This document shows positions 46,600-56,958 of a stretch of 64,000 nucleotides of DNA, piece by piece; position 1 is the stretch's first letter, and every line of letters starts with the position of its first letter. The notes under the pieces were generated by a model that was not told the DNA's origin, made no database searches, and saw only the letters and a program-made list of their open reading frames with translations. The stretch is taken from assembly GCA_037178625.1 (NCBI GenBank), contig CM074130.1, forward strand, positions 248,001 through 312,000, read 5' to 3'. This stretch comes from Skeletonema tropicum (Eukaryota; Bacillariophyta; Thalassiosirophyceae; Thalassiosirales; Thalassiosiraceae). The position numbers were made by a program, and so were the translations under genes.

Positions 46600-47085
46600 A
46601 TGTCGATGCCCTGTGACTGCAATACTACGTTCGTAGTCCCTACCAAAACTAACGACAACTGCTCCTCCTACAGTGAGCAGTTGACGCAGCAGGTTATTGG
46701 ACAGGAACAGGACGAATCCAAGTCCAAGTTTGATGCCTTCCAATACTATTCAAACGACCTTCTCCGACTCAAGACTCTCCTTCTCAGTGATTCCGATGGA
46801 GATGATGATGAGCTGAATGATTTGGCTGCAGTCAACGATGCATTGAGAAGTGCTGGTCTTAGTCTTAGCAACCTTTCAGCCAAATGTGTCAGCAAGCCTG
46901 CCTCGAAGCGCCGCCGAGGAAGCAACTCACAGCCTATCACTATCAAGCAGAATGAATCAGGAACCCCGCGGAAGACAAGGCTGTCCTGGGAGCTGCATCC
47001 TAGCTTGCTTCTCCACGATCTCTATGATGAGGTTGGAGAGGGTGTCCAATCAGTTTCAGATGGTGAAGATGATCACGAAGAGTAG
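46600..47085 (+). CDS. Unknown 161-aa acidic/basic protein, family member 1
   Basis: Not recognised. Single exon, start in good context (gaaaccATGtcg). Visible parts: a Cys-x-Cys near the N-terminus (residues 5-7), a Gln/Ser/Lys-rich segment (25-45), an acidic run (DSDGDDDELNDL, 63-74), a basic KRRR that could be a nuclear signal (103-106), a conserved C-terminal block TRLSWELHPSLLLHDLYDEV (126-145) and an acidic tail. It is the longest and most distinct of five copies in the window (others at 51490, 56063, 59673 and 63611). Frame and C-terminal block are kept in all of them, which argues for a real protein. Function unknown; nuclear location is only a guess from the basic motif. Confidence 0.72.
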   Translation: MSMPCDCNTTFVVPTKTNDNCSSYSEQLTQQVIGQEQDESKSKFDAFQYYSNDLLRLKTLLLSDSDGDDDELNDLAAVNDALRSAGLSLSNLSAKCVSKPASKRRRGSNSQPITIKQNESGTPRKTRLSWELHPSLLLHDLYDEVGEGVQSVSDGEDDHEE

Positions 47086-47136
47086 GAGTAGAGTAGAGCG
47101 AACTCTCGAGTAGTGAAGCTTGTTGATGGGCTAGTG

Positions 47137-47406
47137 CTAAACCATAATTAGGTCAATGTTGGCTGTGGAGGATGCAGTATAAATCTCTCTACGCCTTCCG
47201 TCTTTCCCAACTTTCTTTCGAATTTGATCCTTCTCTTCTGTCGAAGACGGTCTCTTTCTCTTTCGAGTTGTAGTTCGGTGAGATGTCTTCTTTCTCTCGG
47301 CAGCTGCGGCCGCCGCCTCCGCTTTCCTCAGTTGACTTTCCCTGTAGATCAAGTCACCCCCATCGTCGTCATCATCGCTCTTTGTGCTTTTGTATGGTGG
47401 TGCCAT
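47137..47406 (-). CDS. Small basic hypothetical protein (89 aa)
   Basis: ATG start at 47406, TAA stop at 47137. An acidic run (KSDDDDDGGD, residues 9-18) is followed by an Ala-rich helix-like stretch (RKAEAAAAAAERKK, 27-40) and a Lys/Arg-rich half (TTRKRKRPSSTEEKDQIRKK). It lies tail-to-tail with the 161-aa gene (52 bp gap) and 234 bp downstream of the F-box gene on the same strand. Its last codons fall in sequence that also flanks the other family copies. Not recognised; disordered or nuclear by composition. Could be a chance frame. Confidence 0.45.
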   Translation of the reverse strand: MAPPYKSTKSDDDDDGGDLIYRESQLRKAEAAAAAAERKKTSHRTTTRKRKRPSSTEEKDQIRKKVGKDGRRREIYTASSTANIDLIMV

Positions 47407-47640
47407 ATTCTTATCGTTGCTCTGACTCGCTTCTCTTTCTATTTACCAACTTGAGCCGGTAAGTAATCAGGTGGCAGATGCATTTGATCTTATTGTAGTC
47501 CATCCATGACCATGACGTTGGTTGCATCTCTTTGGAAGTGGATGAAGAATCATCTTCTTTACATTGATATACAGTTTTTTATGTAGAAATATTATGGATA
47601 AAACAATAGTCACTTTCTCTTTGTGCAAATCTTTCTCTTC

Positions 47641-49981
47641 TCAATAGTGTGAGATAGGGAGCTGCTCGGAATTGATTGCTGCGTACGTTGCATCTTCTGA
47701 CATCATCACAATTTTAGGATATGCCCTAAGCAGCTGAAAGTTACTCTCTGCATATTTGGTGTCTTTTTCTCTATTGACAATGGCTTCGCTTTCCAACAGG
47801 AGATGAATAGCTAGCTTGTTGCGTGCATTTCTTTTCGACGCCGATACGGTGCGATACTATTTAGTAATATCTCTCCCAGGACTTACTGTTATCGAACTTG
47901 AAAGACGAATTGAAGCGAACCTCAATTGGCTCATTGTCTGCCGAAAAGAACCGATAAATGCCCACCTTACGAGAGATCAGCCCATTCTCGGTGTTCATAT
48001 TTGCTCTTGCTTCACTTATCGTCGCATTCGCGGTGGAGGGAGAGATCCGAACCTTCTTTTCTCTCAGCCCTTCACTTGCTTCAAGAATATGATCCTTATT
48101 CATAGCTGTCGCGAAGGGGAGCAAGATGGAACGAACAAATCCATTACAATACAAATGAGCACTTGACGCACCAAAATCCCTCTTCAAATCATCATGCACC
48201 TGTGTACCGTAGCCGGAGAGGTCCGTTTCGTAAGTAACCGTTCTTGCTATTTGACCGAAGAGCTCAAACAGAGTCATCTCCTCTTCATGATAGAAACAGT
48301 AGACTGAATTGTCGATTTCACCAGATGTGATTCGATCAGAAGTGACTTCATTAGCAAAATTCTCATCGAGGCATACACTGCCTTTTTCTTTCAAGCGTTG
48401 CCTAACCGTTTCCACGGCACACTGGTTGGAGTTCTTGTCAAAGCTCTGAAATGAAAGATATTCACCCAAATATTTACAACTTTTCTTCCCTTCGCAGGAA
48501 CCGGTGTGGCAACGGCACGAAGCTAACCACAATGCATCTTCAATCACACCTTCTTTGCTTTCAAAGTCATGGGACAACCCACGACGCACAGTTGCCCGGA
48601 ACAAATTCTCACCATATGAATCACTCTCCATGAAACCAATCAACTTGTTCCGAAAAAGCTTGGCTTGAATCTGTCGCAACGCTGACAATCTGAAGTTGCG
48701 GCACACAAGACGAATCTTGGAAGCCTGATCATCGAATGAAACAAATGAAATGATTGTATCAATAATTTTGTCAGTTTGTACCCACTCTGGTTGTTCACTG
48801 ATAATGGCAATATCCAAAGGCGGTCTTTGTTCTATTTGGATACACCTTTCTTTCATCAACGTACTAAGAAAACTGCATATTTTGTAAGGCTGGTCAACTG
48901 AACATTCAAAATCCCCGTCCCCTTCTCCTGCGAAGCAAAAATTCACGCCTTTCCAAGGATGATCGAGTTCGTATTTTTCCTCGTTTTCATTCCATTCCAT
49001 TTCTTCAACTTCATTGAAATGTCGTAACCACTGGTTGGCATTCACGACGATCCTAAGCCGCCCTGCAATAGTCATATATTCAAGGCGAGGATAAATGAAT
49101 CCAAGACCGTCCTTTATAACTTCATCAAAATCGCTCTCTTCTACTTCATCATGGTACGGAGACGTTTTGGGAGGCACTCCAACTCCAAACAGACTTGGCA
49201 ATTTAAAGCCATACAATACATTGAGTTGTGGGCGATCCTCTTCATAGAATGATCCATCCATAGAAGTATTCTCCATTAGTGAGGCAACTTGATAGTATCG
49301 GGTGTCAATTGCATGAAGAGAAAGAGTGAGATTACAACGATCTTCTCCCATATATCCAGCATCGGGTAGGAACGGTACTATGCCTGAATCTTCAGACCAT
49401 GACTTGTCAATGATTAGTTGGTCAAACGCTGCTTGATCAAAATGATGATTAGGGCCATCAAATTCAGAATTCCACTCCAAGAGTGCAGAAAAATTCGGGG
49501 ATCCACTTTCCTCCCCTCCTCCTACACTAACAATAAACACGATATTATCTACGTCATCATTGATGAGAATTTTTGATCCTCGATAATCAGCATCGGACAG
49601 TGTTAGTGACCTTGTCCAGGTAGTGATAATCTTTGTGTTCTTATCGCCCCAGCTAGGTTGAGCCGCCCTCAATGTCTCATCCGCCTGCTTCGGCAAACTC
49701 CATCTGGCAGCAAATGCCCGGTAGAGTTTCTTGCGCGATAAATTCTTCTTATTTGCCACGTAAGATAAAACCTCTCCTTCTGGAAAGTCCCGCCTCAAAT
49801 GCTTATCGAACAGTGACTTCTCGTGTTTGGACAGGGCATCGTTCAATCGACGGCTTGTAGTTTGGAGACCGAGGCAGTCCTTTGCCGAGAGAAATTCAGT
49901 AATCGTTAGAGCGAAATCTTCTGCATCAAGAAGACGCCCGATGAGGCGGCCTGATTGGTGGTTGATCTCCTTGGTCGCCAT
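47641..49981 (-). CDS. F-box protein with two F-box-like segments (two exons, 754 aa)
   Basis: Exon 1 is 49981..47887 (698 codons plus one base), intron 47886..47811, exon 2 47810..47641. Splicing replaces an eight-codon read-through by a 56-residue C-terminus (IHLLLESEAIVNREKDTKYA ... to TGA). The N-terminal F-box-like segment (residues 20-66, DFALTITEFLSAKDCLGLQT) suits a SCF ubiquitin-ligase substrate adaptor that binds Skp1. A second, similar segment lies near residues 398-440 (TIISFVSFDDQASKIRLVCR). A Cys cluster (CRCHTGSCEGKKSC) is near 490. Between them is an undefined, acidic, beta-rich region. No LRR, WD40 or Kelch repeats are visible, so the substrate is unknown. The start (caccATGgcg on the minus strand: ggcgaccaag follows) is the first Met. 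Confidence 0.78.
47811..47886 (-). other. 76-bp intron in the F-box gene
   Basis: Donor GTAAGT at 47886-47881, acceptor gctag ending at 47811. It is phase 1: A plus CT makes a Thr codon, and the downstream frame is open for 55 further codons. The unspliced frame ends just inside the intron. Confidence 0.78.
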
Positions 49982-50517
49982 TATTAGTACACAGACAGTG
50001 ATGGTTATTGGATGTCAGCGCAGCTTGGACGATGCGGCATAACGAATGACGAGAAGCAAACTACATAAATTCAAATTTAAAATTTTGAAGAAATATTCTT
50101 AGGTATATTTGCTACGCACGTGGGTTTTGCGGTAGGGCTGCCTATGAAGAGAGTGTTAGGTGCAAGAGTGGTTGTTTCTATGGACAACTGTGTTTCATCT
50201 GTACAATTAAATAATGAGACGGGGGACAGTTGGTGGTGTGACTCGTAGTGGATGTTTTGGAAAGGACGGCTGTAGAGGATTGAGAGGGCTTTGAGTCCTG
50301 CTTTGCCGTTTGCCGTTTGCAAAGGAAAGCACAGATTTCTCTTCCGAAGATTTGTGTGTAGTATGTGTGAGTAGGTCGTAATTTTTGAAGGATCCGCCGT
50401 AGTGATGGTTTTTTCCTTGTTTTCTAGATATTGTTCGCTTGTCCGATGATGTTAGATGGTGTGTTGTGGGAGTAGGATAGTGCTGCAATTTTGTGTGCGT
50501 GTGGGAATCGTCGTTGG
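49982..50517. other. Intergenic stretch upstream of the F-box gene
   Basis: Nothing recognisable. Two overlapping minus-strand open frames (50077-50322 and 50207-50521) have no ATG start and low-complexity composition. Confidence 0.4.
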
Positions 50518-50795
50518 TCAATGTTGTGTATTGTAGTGTGGATGCTGGTATTGGTGGTTCTGTGCCAAGTGGTTCAGTGTTGGCCCAAGAGGCCTAATGG
50601 GCTTATTGCAAATGGGATGATTGCATTTTGGAGTGGATGAGTTCTGCTCTGCTGTGATTTGTTCGCCTTTGATGGTAATTCCAGTTGATGAGTCTGTTTG
50701 AGCGTTGTTGGTGCTGCAACTGTAAACGCGCTGAAGCTTAGTCTTTTCTGCTGAGAGGAGTGACGTGATGATCTCGTGATGATGCTGGTTGATTT
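50518..50795 (-). CDS. Candidate 3'-terminal exon of an unknown gene
   Basis: On the minus strand, after cgctctaaag, an open frame of 91 codons runs to TGA at 50518. It includes EIITSLLSAEKTKLQRVYSC and a Cys-containing block PKCNHPICNKPIRPLGPTLN. It has no Met, so it would need an upstream exon; upstream sequence is replaced by a duplicated block from about 50,914. An in-frame stop sits just before the proposed acceptor. Not recognised. It could be a remnant or chance, since other frames here are open too. Confidence 0.33.
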
Positions 50796-50913
50796 CTTTA
50801 GAGCGTCACTGCCTCCTCTCTCTCAGAGAGATAAGACCGGGGAAGGCATCAGGCAGACAATTGCCAACTCTCACTTTAAAATTTTTGTATGTACTCCTAT
50901 GTCTTTCGTGAGA

Positions 50914-50960
50914 GTTGGAGTGGGAAGTTGAAGCAGGAGTTTAACTTTGAACTTTTCAAA
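50914..50960 (-). pseudogene. Relic of the HMG-box gene 5' end
   Basis: Matches 46005-46050 (ggagtgggaagttgaagcag), which encodes the first residues of the HMG-box protein, but the start codon is gone (gtttaac where gttgacat stands in the gene). It stops abruptly at about 50914. It marks the edge of the block duplicated together with the 161-aa family gene. Confidence 0.65.
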
Positions 50961-51489
50961 GGTCTATCTGACGTGGTTTGTACCGCAGAACTTGTCTCGC
51001 CTGCCGATCCGGCACTCGGCACCCTGGGACTTCACTGGGTGCCGGTTGGTAGGCCTACTTGGTATGTTGTAGCGGGCGTGCGGGCGTGCCAACAACAATT
51101 CTGCTTTGGGGAGAGGTTTCATAGGATATTTTGGATCATTTTGAGGGTATATTTTGTCGTTATACGGGAGCTTTGAGCTGATTTATACCCGATTATCCAC
51201 AGTTTTGGGGCGGGGCCCTATTATTTATTGGGCGCCGCCAACAAGCCAGTGTGTACTCCTCTGAAGCGAGCGCATGCAAAATAGTACATCTCTAGAGGCC
51301 TATCTCAAGTACATACAATAGCAATCTGATCTATCCACAATTCACAATCCTCATGTTCAGCTGTCTTCAGTAGGCCCAATCATGATGAAGTACACATGTA
51401 AGTACAGCTGTCAGCGTCCAATGAGAACAAAATCTCATCTTTGACTCTAACTCATAAACCTGAAGAGAACCACAACAAACATTGCAACC

Positions 51490-51969
51490 ATGTCGATGCC
51501 CTGTGACTGCAATAATATGTTCGTAGTCCCTACCAAAACTAACGACAACTGCTCCTACAGTGAGCATTTGACACAGCAGGTTATTGGACAGGAACAGGAC
51601 GAATCCAAGTCCAAGTTTGATGCCTTCCAATACTATTCAAACGACCTTCTCCGACTCAAGACTCTCCTTCTCAGTTCCGATGGACATGATGATGAGTTGA
51701 ATGATTTGGCTGCAGTCAACGATGCATTGAGAAGTGCTGGTGTTAGTCTTAGCAACCTTTCAGCCAACTGTGTCAGCAAGCCTGCCTCGAAGCGCCGTCG
51801 AGGAAGCAACTCACAGCCTATCACTATCAAGCAGAATGAATCAGGAACCCCGCGAAAGACAAGGCTGTCTTGGGAGCTGCATCCGAGCTTGCTTCTCCAC
51901 GATCTCTATGATGAGGTTGGAGAGGGTGTCCAATCAGTTTCAGATGGTGAAGATGATCACGAAGAGTAG
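51490..51969 (+). CDS. Unknown acidic/basic protein, family member 2 (159 aa)
   Basis: Frame intact from ATG (gcaaccATGtcg) to TAG. It differs from member 1 by loss of one Ser near residue 22 and one residue in the acidic run, plus a few substitutions (Glu to His in SEQ/SEH, Asp to His in the acidic run). The KRRR motif and the C-terminal TRLSWELHPSLLLHDLYDEV block are unchanged, which suggests the C-terminal half is constrained. Upstream DNA is the duplicated divergent intergenic region. Function unknown. Confidence 0.72.
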   Translation: MSMPCDCNNMFVVPTKTNDNCSYSEHLTQQVIGQEQDESKSKFDAFQYYSNDLLRLKTLLLSSDGHDDELNDLAAVNDALRSAGVSLSNLSANCVSKPASKRRRGSNSQPITIKQNESGTPRKTRLSWELHPSLLLHDLYDEVGEGVQSVSDGEDDHEE

Positions 51970-52165
51970 CAGCTGAAGTAGCAAAGCTTGTTGGGGACTA
52001 TGCTAAACCAGAATTAGGTCAATGTTCGATATTGGCAATGGTTTGTTCCGTACACACATACATAGTTTGTGGATGTGACGGAGCATTTGTGACTGATCAA
52101 AATGTATTCGTATAATGAAGTAATAATGAATAGAACAGTATATCATCGTAATTCCTTTCTGATTC

Positions 52166-52794
52166 AACCCCTCCTTGTCGTCAATAGCATCGACTTGTTC
52201 CTTTATCTTTTCGTCGGGGGAATAAGAGAAGAAACCCAGAAAAGGCATGAATTAACGTGTTCATTCATCTGTCCAGCCCACTTTCTTTATCGTTAGACTA
52301 CTTCTGCGTTATTTCTTTTCTTTTGCTCTTGTTCTTTACTCTAGTATCATTCCTTATTCATTTTACTTGTATCGGAGTGTTCTCACCACGATGATGAATG
52401 TTTGATCGTTCACTTCATGATGATGGACTTGAAGAAGAATCATCATAATCATAGACTTACGGAGGTATTTGCACTACCGTGTATCTCAATCTCTTCATTA
52501 AATTAGCTAATACTAAGCTTTCGCATTTTAGCAACGCGAGAGAATGTACGATCTTCTTGATCAAAATACTTGCCTCTAAGTCAAAGACACAAGAGCGGGG
52601 CGGGATGAGTTTGCTTGACTTCTCTCTCTTGAGAGAGAGATAGAGGTGTATGTTGGGTTCGCGTTCGCTTATCTCTTCAACTATGTAGCTAGGCCCCAAT
52701 TTTATCAGCTTCCCACAACTTCCTAGACTAAGAAATAAATCGTCTGATATCATTCTTTCAATGCACGCTATCTCTCTAGATATAAGGCAACCCT
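52166..52794. other. Degenerate spacer after family gene 2
   Basis: No gene supported. Part (about 52,590-52,790) is a diverged relative of 56,755-56,950, including agtttgcttga and gaaataaa-cgtctga. The 115-codon minus-strand frame 52457-52804 has no recognisable features and overlaps the LRR-gene relic. Confidence 0.4.
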
Positions 52795-52960
52795 TTATGC
52801 TCAAAATGCTTTTACCGCAGATCTCTTTCCTTGCCCTCTTCCATCGACTCCTCGTATACGAACTCCCTCCCTCTCTAGTGTGTCTATATCGATGTCACCG
52901 AGATTGTCCTTCCACTTCCACTACCACAGAGCGAGTTCCAGCAGTTTATAGCCTTTTTCA
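52795..52960 (-). pseudogene. Relic of the LRR protein C-terminal segment
   Basis: The minus strand carries ctggaactcgctctgtgg and ctagagagggagggagttcg, matching the C-terminal LELALW / LEREGVR region of the LRR pseudogenes at 56959-57893 and 60569-61503. It is broken by a small insertion and many substitutions. It shows that the LRR gene was once attached to this older block too. Confidence 0.5.
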
Positions 52961-53896
52961 ACAGCGCTTTAGTTTCTGCTCAAAAGTGACCGGGAGGAAA
53001 GCTAAGAACTTGCTTCCCACAGTTTCCCACTACCATGACGTAAAGTAAATAAGCGTGAAATTGGCAAAAAACGATGTCGCTGATGTAACGGCCAATACGC
53101 GTGCAGGCTCTAGGTATATCAGGCCACCGATTGCACCATTGGATTCAGCGTTAAGTTGTTCTAGACAGAATGTTATGGTGTTGTTTGGTTGTCGTTATTA
53201 CACGACTTGCATAAATAAATAAATGCAAAGTAATCAGATTAGATATCTACGAGAATAATCTGGACCTGCTTAGGTAGGTATCACGTATGGTCTTTTGGAT
53301 TGCCGAAAGGATTGCCAGACAGCAAGCACTTAAGTACTTACACGACCTCCATGCGGCGTGGTGAGTTGTTGATCTCAAGATGTCTCTGGCTTGACAACAA
53401 TGCAATCAAGCTAAGTATGTATGTTGTATCGACTGCATGCAAGAGAAAATTCATAGGGAGCCAAGATCCGCACTTGCTGCGGCCTTTCACCTACCCATTT
53501 TCCTCGATTCCAGCGGAGCGTATCGCTCTCTAGTAGTTAGGCACTATCTCTTGGACACTTCCCGCTCTTTTGGGGGATAGCTTGGTAGCCGCAATGATCA
53601 TTGTTTTGTCAACTTCCTCACGTAGCTAACACCAAACAACAATCATTGCTTTCATCATTTTGTTTTCTCCCACCCACCCGCCCGGTTGACACTGTCGAAG
53701 TCCATTTCGGACTTTGGCTCTCGAGATCAGGCACTAACATAGTGTTCACTCTGTAGAGCCTAATCACTTGAGATTCCAAGCATACTACTAAAGCAGTATT
53801 TGAGTCTTCTCTAGTTTCTCTCTTTCCAATCACACGTGACAGCCACACAGGAGGATCAAGGCGCGACGCCGGTTTTCCGTAGGAAAAGCAAAGGCC
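52961..53896. other. Stretch without recognisable genes
   Basis: Short frames (53300-53533 plus, 53618-53848 minus) lack good starts and recognisable features. No clear repeats until the TIR element at 53897. Confidence 0.4.
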
Positions 53897-55429
53897 CGGG
53901 TTCTAAGCCTCCCGGTCTAAGTTCAAAAGTAGGAGTATCAACGTAGGAATAGTACATAACAGGTGATATGACTATCGCTACGACATTTGTTAACCCTTAC
54001 TAACCAAAACAGGCAAAAATCAATATATTTTCTTGACGGGCTAACTATCGCCAAACACTTTTTCATCTCCACTCAACATCACCAAGATGAGGAGCACCGG
54101 CACCATGGTGTGTTTGCGTCCTATGGTGATATAATGTCCCATCTTGATATGCTGGTGAAATATTTTGGCAACGAACTCTACACCCATATTGTAGTTCATT
54201 ACTAAAAAAGTTCACCAGTATACAATAACGTCGAATTAATTCTCGTCGACATATTTTATCGCTAGAAATTTCCCCTCGACGACACAGTCTGCCGCTGCCA
54301 TATTTATCCAAAAGAGAGGCAGTAGGGTGTGCCATCACTCCGCCCTGCCCCTTCCAATCGACAAACAAACATATATTATTCGTAGGTTATGCTTATCGCC
54401 ACAGTAATCACCGTATTCACCAAGAATATAAGTGATCTAGCCACACCATCATCAAAAGCCACCTGTCGCCTTGTTGCGACCGACACTCTCACCAAAGGAT
54501 GCATCACAGAGGGAACGAAGCCCTGAAACTTATGCCCCAGTTATAATATGATATAGAGCGATGATTGGGGGGCATAAACCTGATAAAAAGAGTCTTATTG
54601 TCTCCTTGAAGCGACGAGTCAATAATTACAAAAAACTCGTCTCAAATGGGCATAATAACCACCATCAATTGTTGTATACAGCCACCAATAATTCCAAAAC
54701 ACATCCAAAACAGAACTAACAAATCATTGCGGTAATAATATACATTGGTATTGTTTGGAGTAGTGTTTTCAATCGGATAATGTTAAATATTATTTGGTAC
54801 AATAAATTACAAAAAAATGTAGGCCTCTACACCATGATTAATATGACATCTACACCTATATTGCGGCTGCTGAAGCGTGTATACCCCCCCGACATCCTCT
54901 TTCATGTTGAGAGTTGAAGAATTGTGTTTGCATTGTTGTTATGGACTGTTTATATGGTTGATTGTTGCATATTAATTATGTGAAACATCACATATCCGAT
55001 CACATGTGCGCCTGGGTAATAAAAAATAGAGGGAGCACTCTCATACGTGGGGCACGACCTCGGAAGTCAATATTATGTTGCAGATGAGATATGTAAAGTA
55101 GGGGACCTTGTAGTGCAGAGTATCATTGCCAAAAGGATCATATCACAGGTGGACGAAGATGACCAATTTTCATATCGTTGATGGCGAGTACAATAACTCA
55201 ACGACGGCATCTACCTCGACAAAGGAACGCCTCCATAATATACCCAATAGTAATGGAGAGCGATATTGGTGCGTATATTGGTTATATTTGAAGCGTGTGC
55301 ATTGTTGGGGCCGACGGTAGGAGCGGCAGCTTCATGGTTGATGTCAAAAAGTGCAGCATTAGGTACGACTTACAGGTAGTATGTACGTTCTACGAAGATT
55401 TGAATTCCTACGTAGGCCTTAGAACCCGT
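53897..55429. mobile_element. 1.53 kb non-autonomous TIR element, copy 2
   Basis: Collinear with 41469-43007, with a few percent scattered differences by eye. Left end cgggttctaagcctcccgg, right end cctacgtaggccttagaacc. The hairpin near 54,149-54,224 is partly decayed. No clear target duplication. The part from 54377 rightward is also the start of the 3,610 bp tandem unit. Confidence 0.62.
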
Positions 55430-56062
55430 ATAAGGAATGGAAGATTTCTTGGGTTTGTGGAGTTTGGAAGAGACAGGTAGGAAGAGGGAAGAGGGCAACG
55501 TCATCTACACAAAGTGTCAGCAGCAACGTTCGGGTTGGCGACAAGTTGGCGATTATCCGTCACTTTTTGTGACGGATGTGACGGGAAGTGACGGCCGTCT
55601 CCGTCCGTCACTTTGTTGACGGGTCACGGATCAGTGACGGTAAGTGACGTAAGTGACGGCTATACGACAACACTCATACTGTCATTTATCGCCAAAATAT
55701 TGCCAAACCGAACGTATCAGTGAGGCTAACCTTTCATCTGGCTTCAATCGAATTCCGTGAGGGTATATAGGGCGGGATCCGGGATCTGCACCCATCTAAA
55801 ATCGACATTCAGATTGTCGGTTCCGGTATCCAGACAAGAACCTGGGTGCTGAGTGCCGGAGCGGCGAGACACAAAAACATCAAGTTAAAAGTATGATGTG
55901 ATGCATGCGTGGAAACAAACCGCATTTACTTCATCTATTTCAATCATGTGAAATAATGTGTTCTGTACAGCGTACAGCTCTAATACATACTTACTTATTT
56001 TGCAAGCCATTCTCATTCTTTGACTCACTAAACGTAAAGAGAACCACAACAACATTGCAACC
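55430..56062. promoter_or_regulatory. Region upstream of family gene 3, with a GTGACGG cluster
   Basis: No gene. It includes a perfect 9-bp hairpin (atccgtcac-ttttt-gtgacggat, 55555-55577) and eight or more gtgacg/cgtcac words to 55660, a TATA-like ggtatatagggcgg (55760) and an inverted trace (gggtgctgagtgccggagcg) of the ccgatccggcactc block seen upstream of family genes 1 and 2. Regulatory use is inferred only from position 300-500 bp upstream of the start. Confidence 0.4.
55555..55664. repeat. Cluster of GTGACGG/CCGTCAC motifs
   Basis: Alternating cgtcac and gtgacg words in both orientations within 110 bp, with an exact hairpin at the left. Recurs at 59165-59274 and about 62773-62882. Confidence 0.75.
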
Positions 56063-56530
56063 ATGTCGACGCCCTGTAACTGCAATACTAAGTTCATAGT
56101 CCCTACCAAAACTGAGGACAACTGCTCCTACAGCGAGCAGTTGATACAGCAGTTTATTGGACAGGAACAGGACGAATCCAAGTCCAAGTTTGATGCCTTT
56201 CAATACTATTCAAATGACCTTCTCCGACTCAAGACTCTCCTTCTCAGTTCCGATGGAGATGATGATGAGTTGAATGATTTGGCTGCAGTCAACGATGCAT
56301 TGAGAAGTGCTGGTCTTAGTCTTAGCAATCTTTCAACCAACTGTGTCAGCAAGCCTGCCTCGAAGCGCCGTCGAGGAAGCAACTCACAGCCTATCACTAT
56401 CAAGCAGAAAGAATCAGGAACCCCGCGGAAGACAAGGCTGTCTTGGGAGCTGCATCCGAGCTTGCTTCTTCACGATCTCTATGATGAGGTTGGAAAAAAT
56501 GTTCAATCAGTTTCAGATGACGAAAATTAA
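56063..56530 (+). CDS. Unknown acidic/basic protein, family member 3 (155 aa)
   Basis: Frame intact from ATG (gcaaccATGtcg). N-terminus STPCNCNTKF; acidic run SSDGDDDELNDL; KRRR; the C-terminal TRLSWELHPSLLLHDLYDEV block is kept. The acidic tail is shorter (SDDEN). Changes from members 1 and 2 are mostly in the first 40 residues. Downstream on the opposite strand is the LRR pseudogene. Function unknown. Confidence 0.7.
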   Translation: MSTPCNCNTKFIVPTKTEDNCSYSEQLIQQFIGQEQDESKSKFDAFQYYSNDLLRLKTLLLSSDGDDDELNDLAAVNDALRSAGLSLSNLSTNCVSKPASKRRRGSNSQPITIKQKESGTPRKTRLSWELHPSLLLHDLYDEVGKNVQSVSDDEN

Positions 56531-56958
56531 TCGCGTAGGGTAGCGAGCTCAAGTAGTTTGAAGCTTGTTGATGGACTAGTGCTAAACCAGAATTTGGTCA
56601 ATGTTGGCTATGGTTAGTTACGCACACGCGAACATTTTTTGTGGATGTGACGGAGTATTTGTGGCTAATCAAAATGTATTCGTATAATGCAGGTAATAAT
56701 GATAGATCAATATATCATCGTAATTCCTTTCTTTGTCATTAATGTGAGAGAAGTAAGGCGCAAGAGCGGGAAGAGTTTGCTTGATTAAACGGATCTCTTT
56801 TCTTCTCTTAGATATCTCTCCAATCATTCATCACCAAGGTACAATAATATGCAGTTTCATTATTTATCCCTCTCCAACTAGGCCCCTGATACCAGCTTCT
56901 GAGAAATAAACGTCTGAGATCTTTTCGTATCAATGCACCAGAGATCCGGATTATCAGC
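56531..56958. other. Spacer between family gene 3 and the LRR pseudogene
   Basis: 3' flank shared with the block at 51,970-52,165 (gtggatgtgacggag, atgtattcgtataatg), then AT-rich sequence. No gene seen. Confidence 0.4.

Larger units (their letters stand above)
50914..52165. repeat. Duplicated block (HMG 5' relic, intergenic region, family gene 2, 3' flank)
   Basis: Collinear with 46005-47150, extended on the right by sequence shared with 56570-56740 (gtggatgtgacggag, aaaatgtattcgtataatg, tatatcatcgtaattccttt). Small indels and substitutions are scattered over it, so it is older than the 3,610 bp tandem units. Confidence 0.75.
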
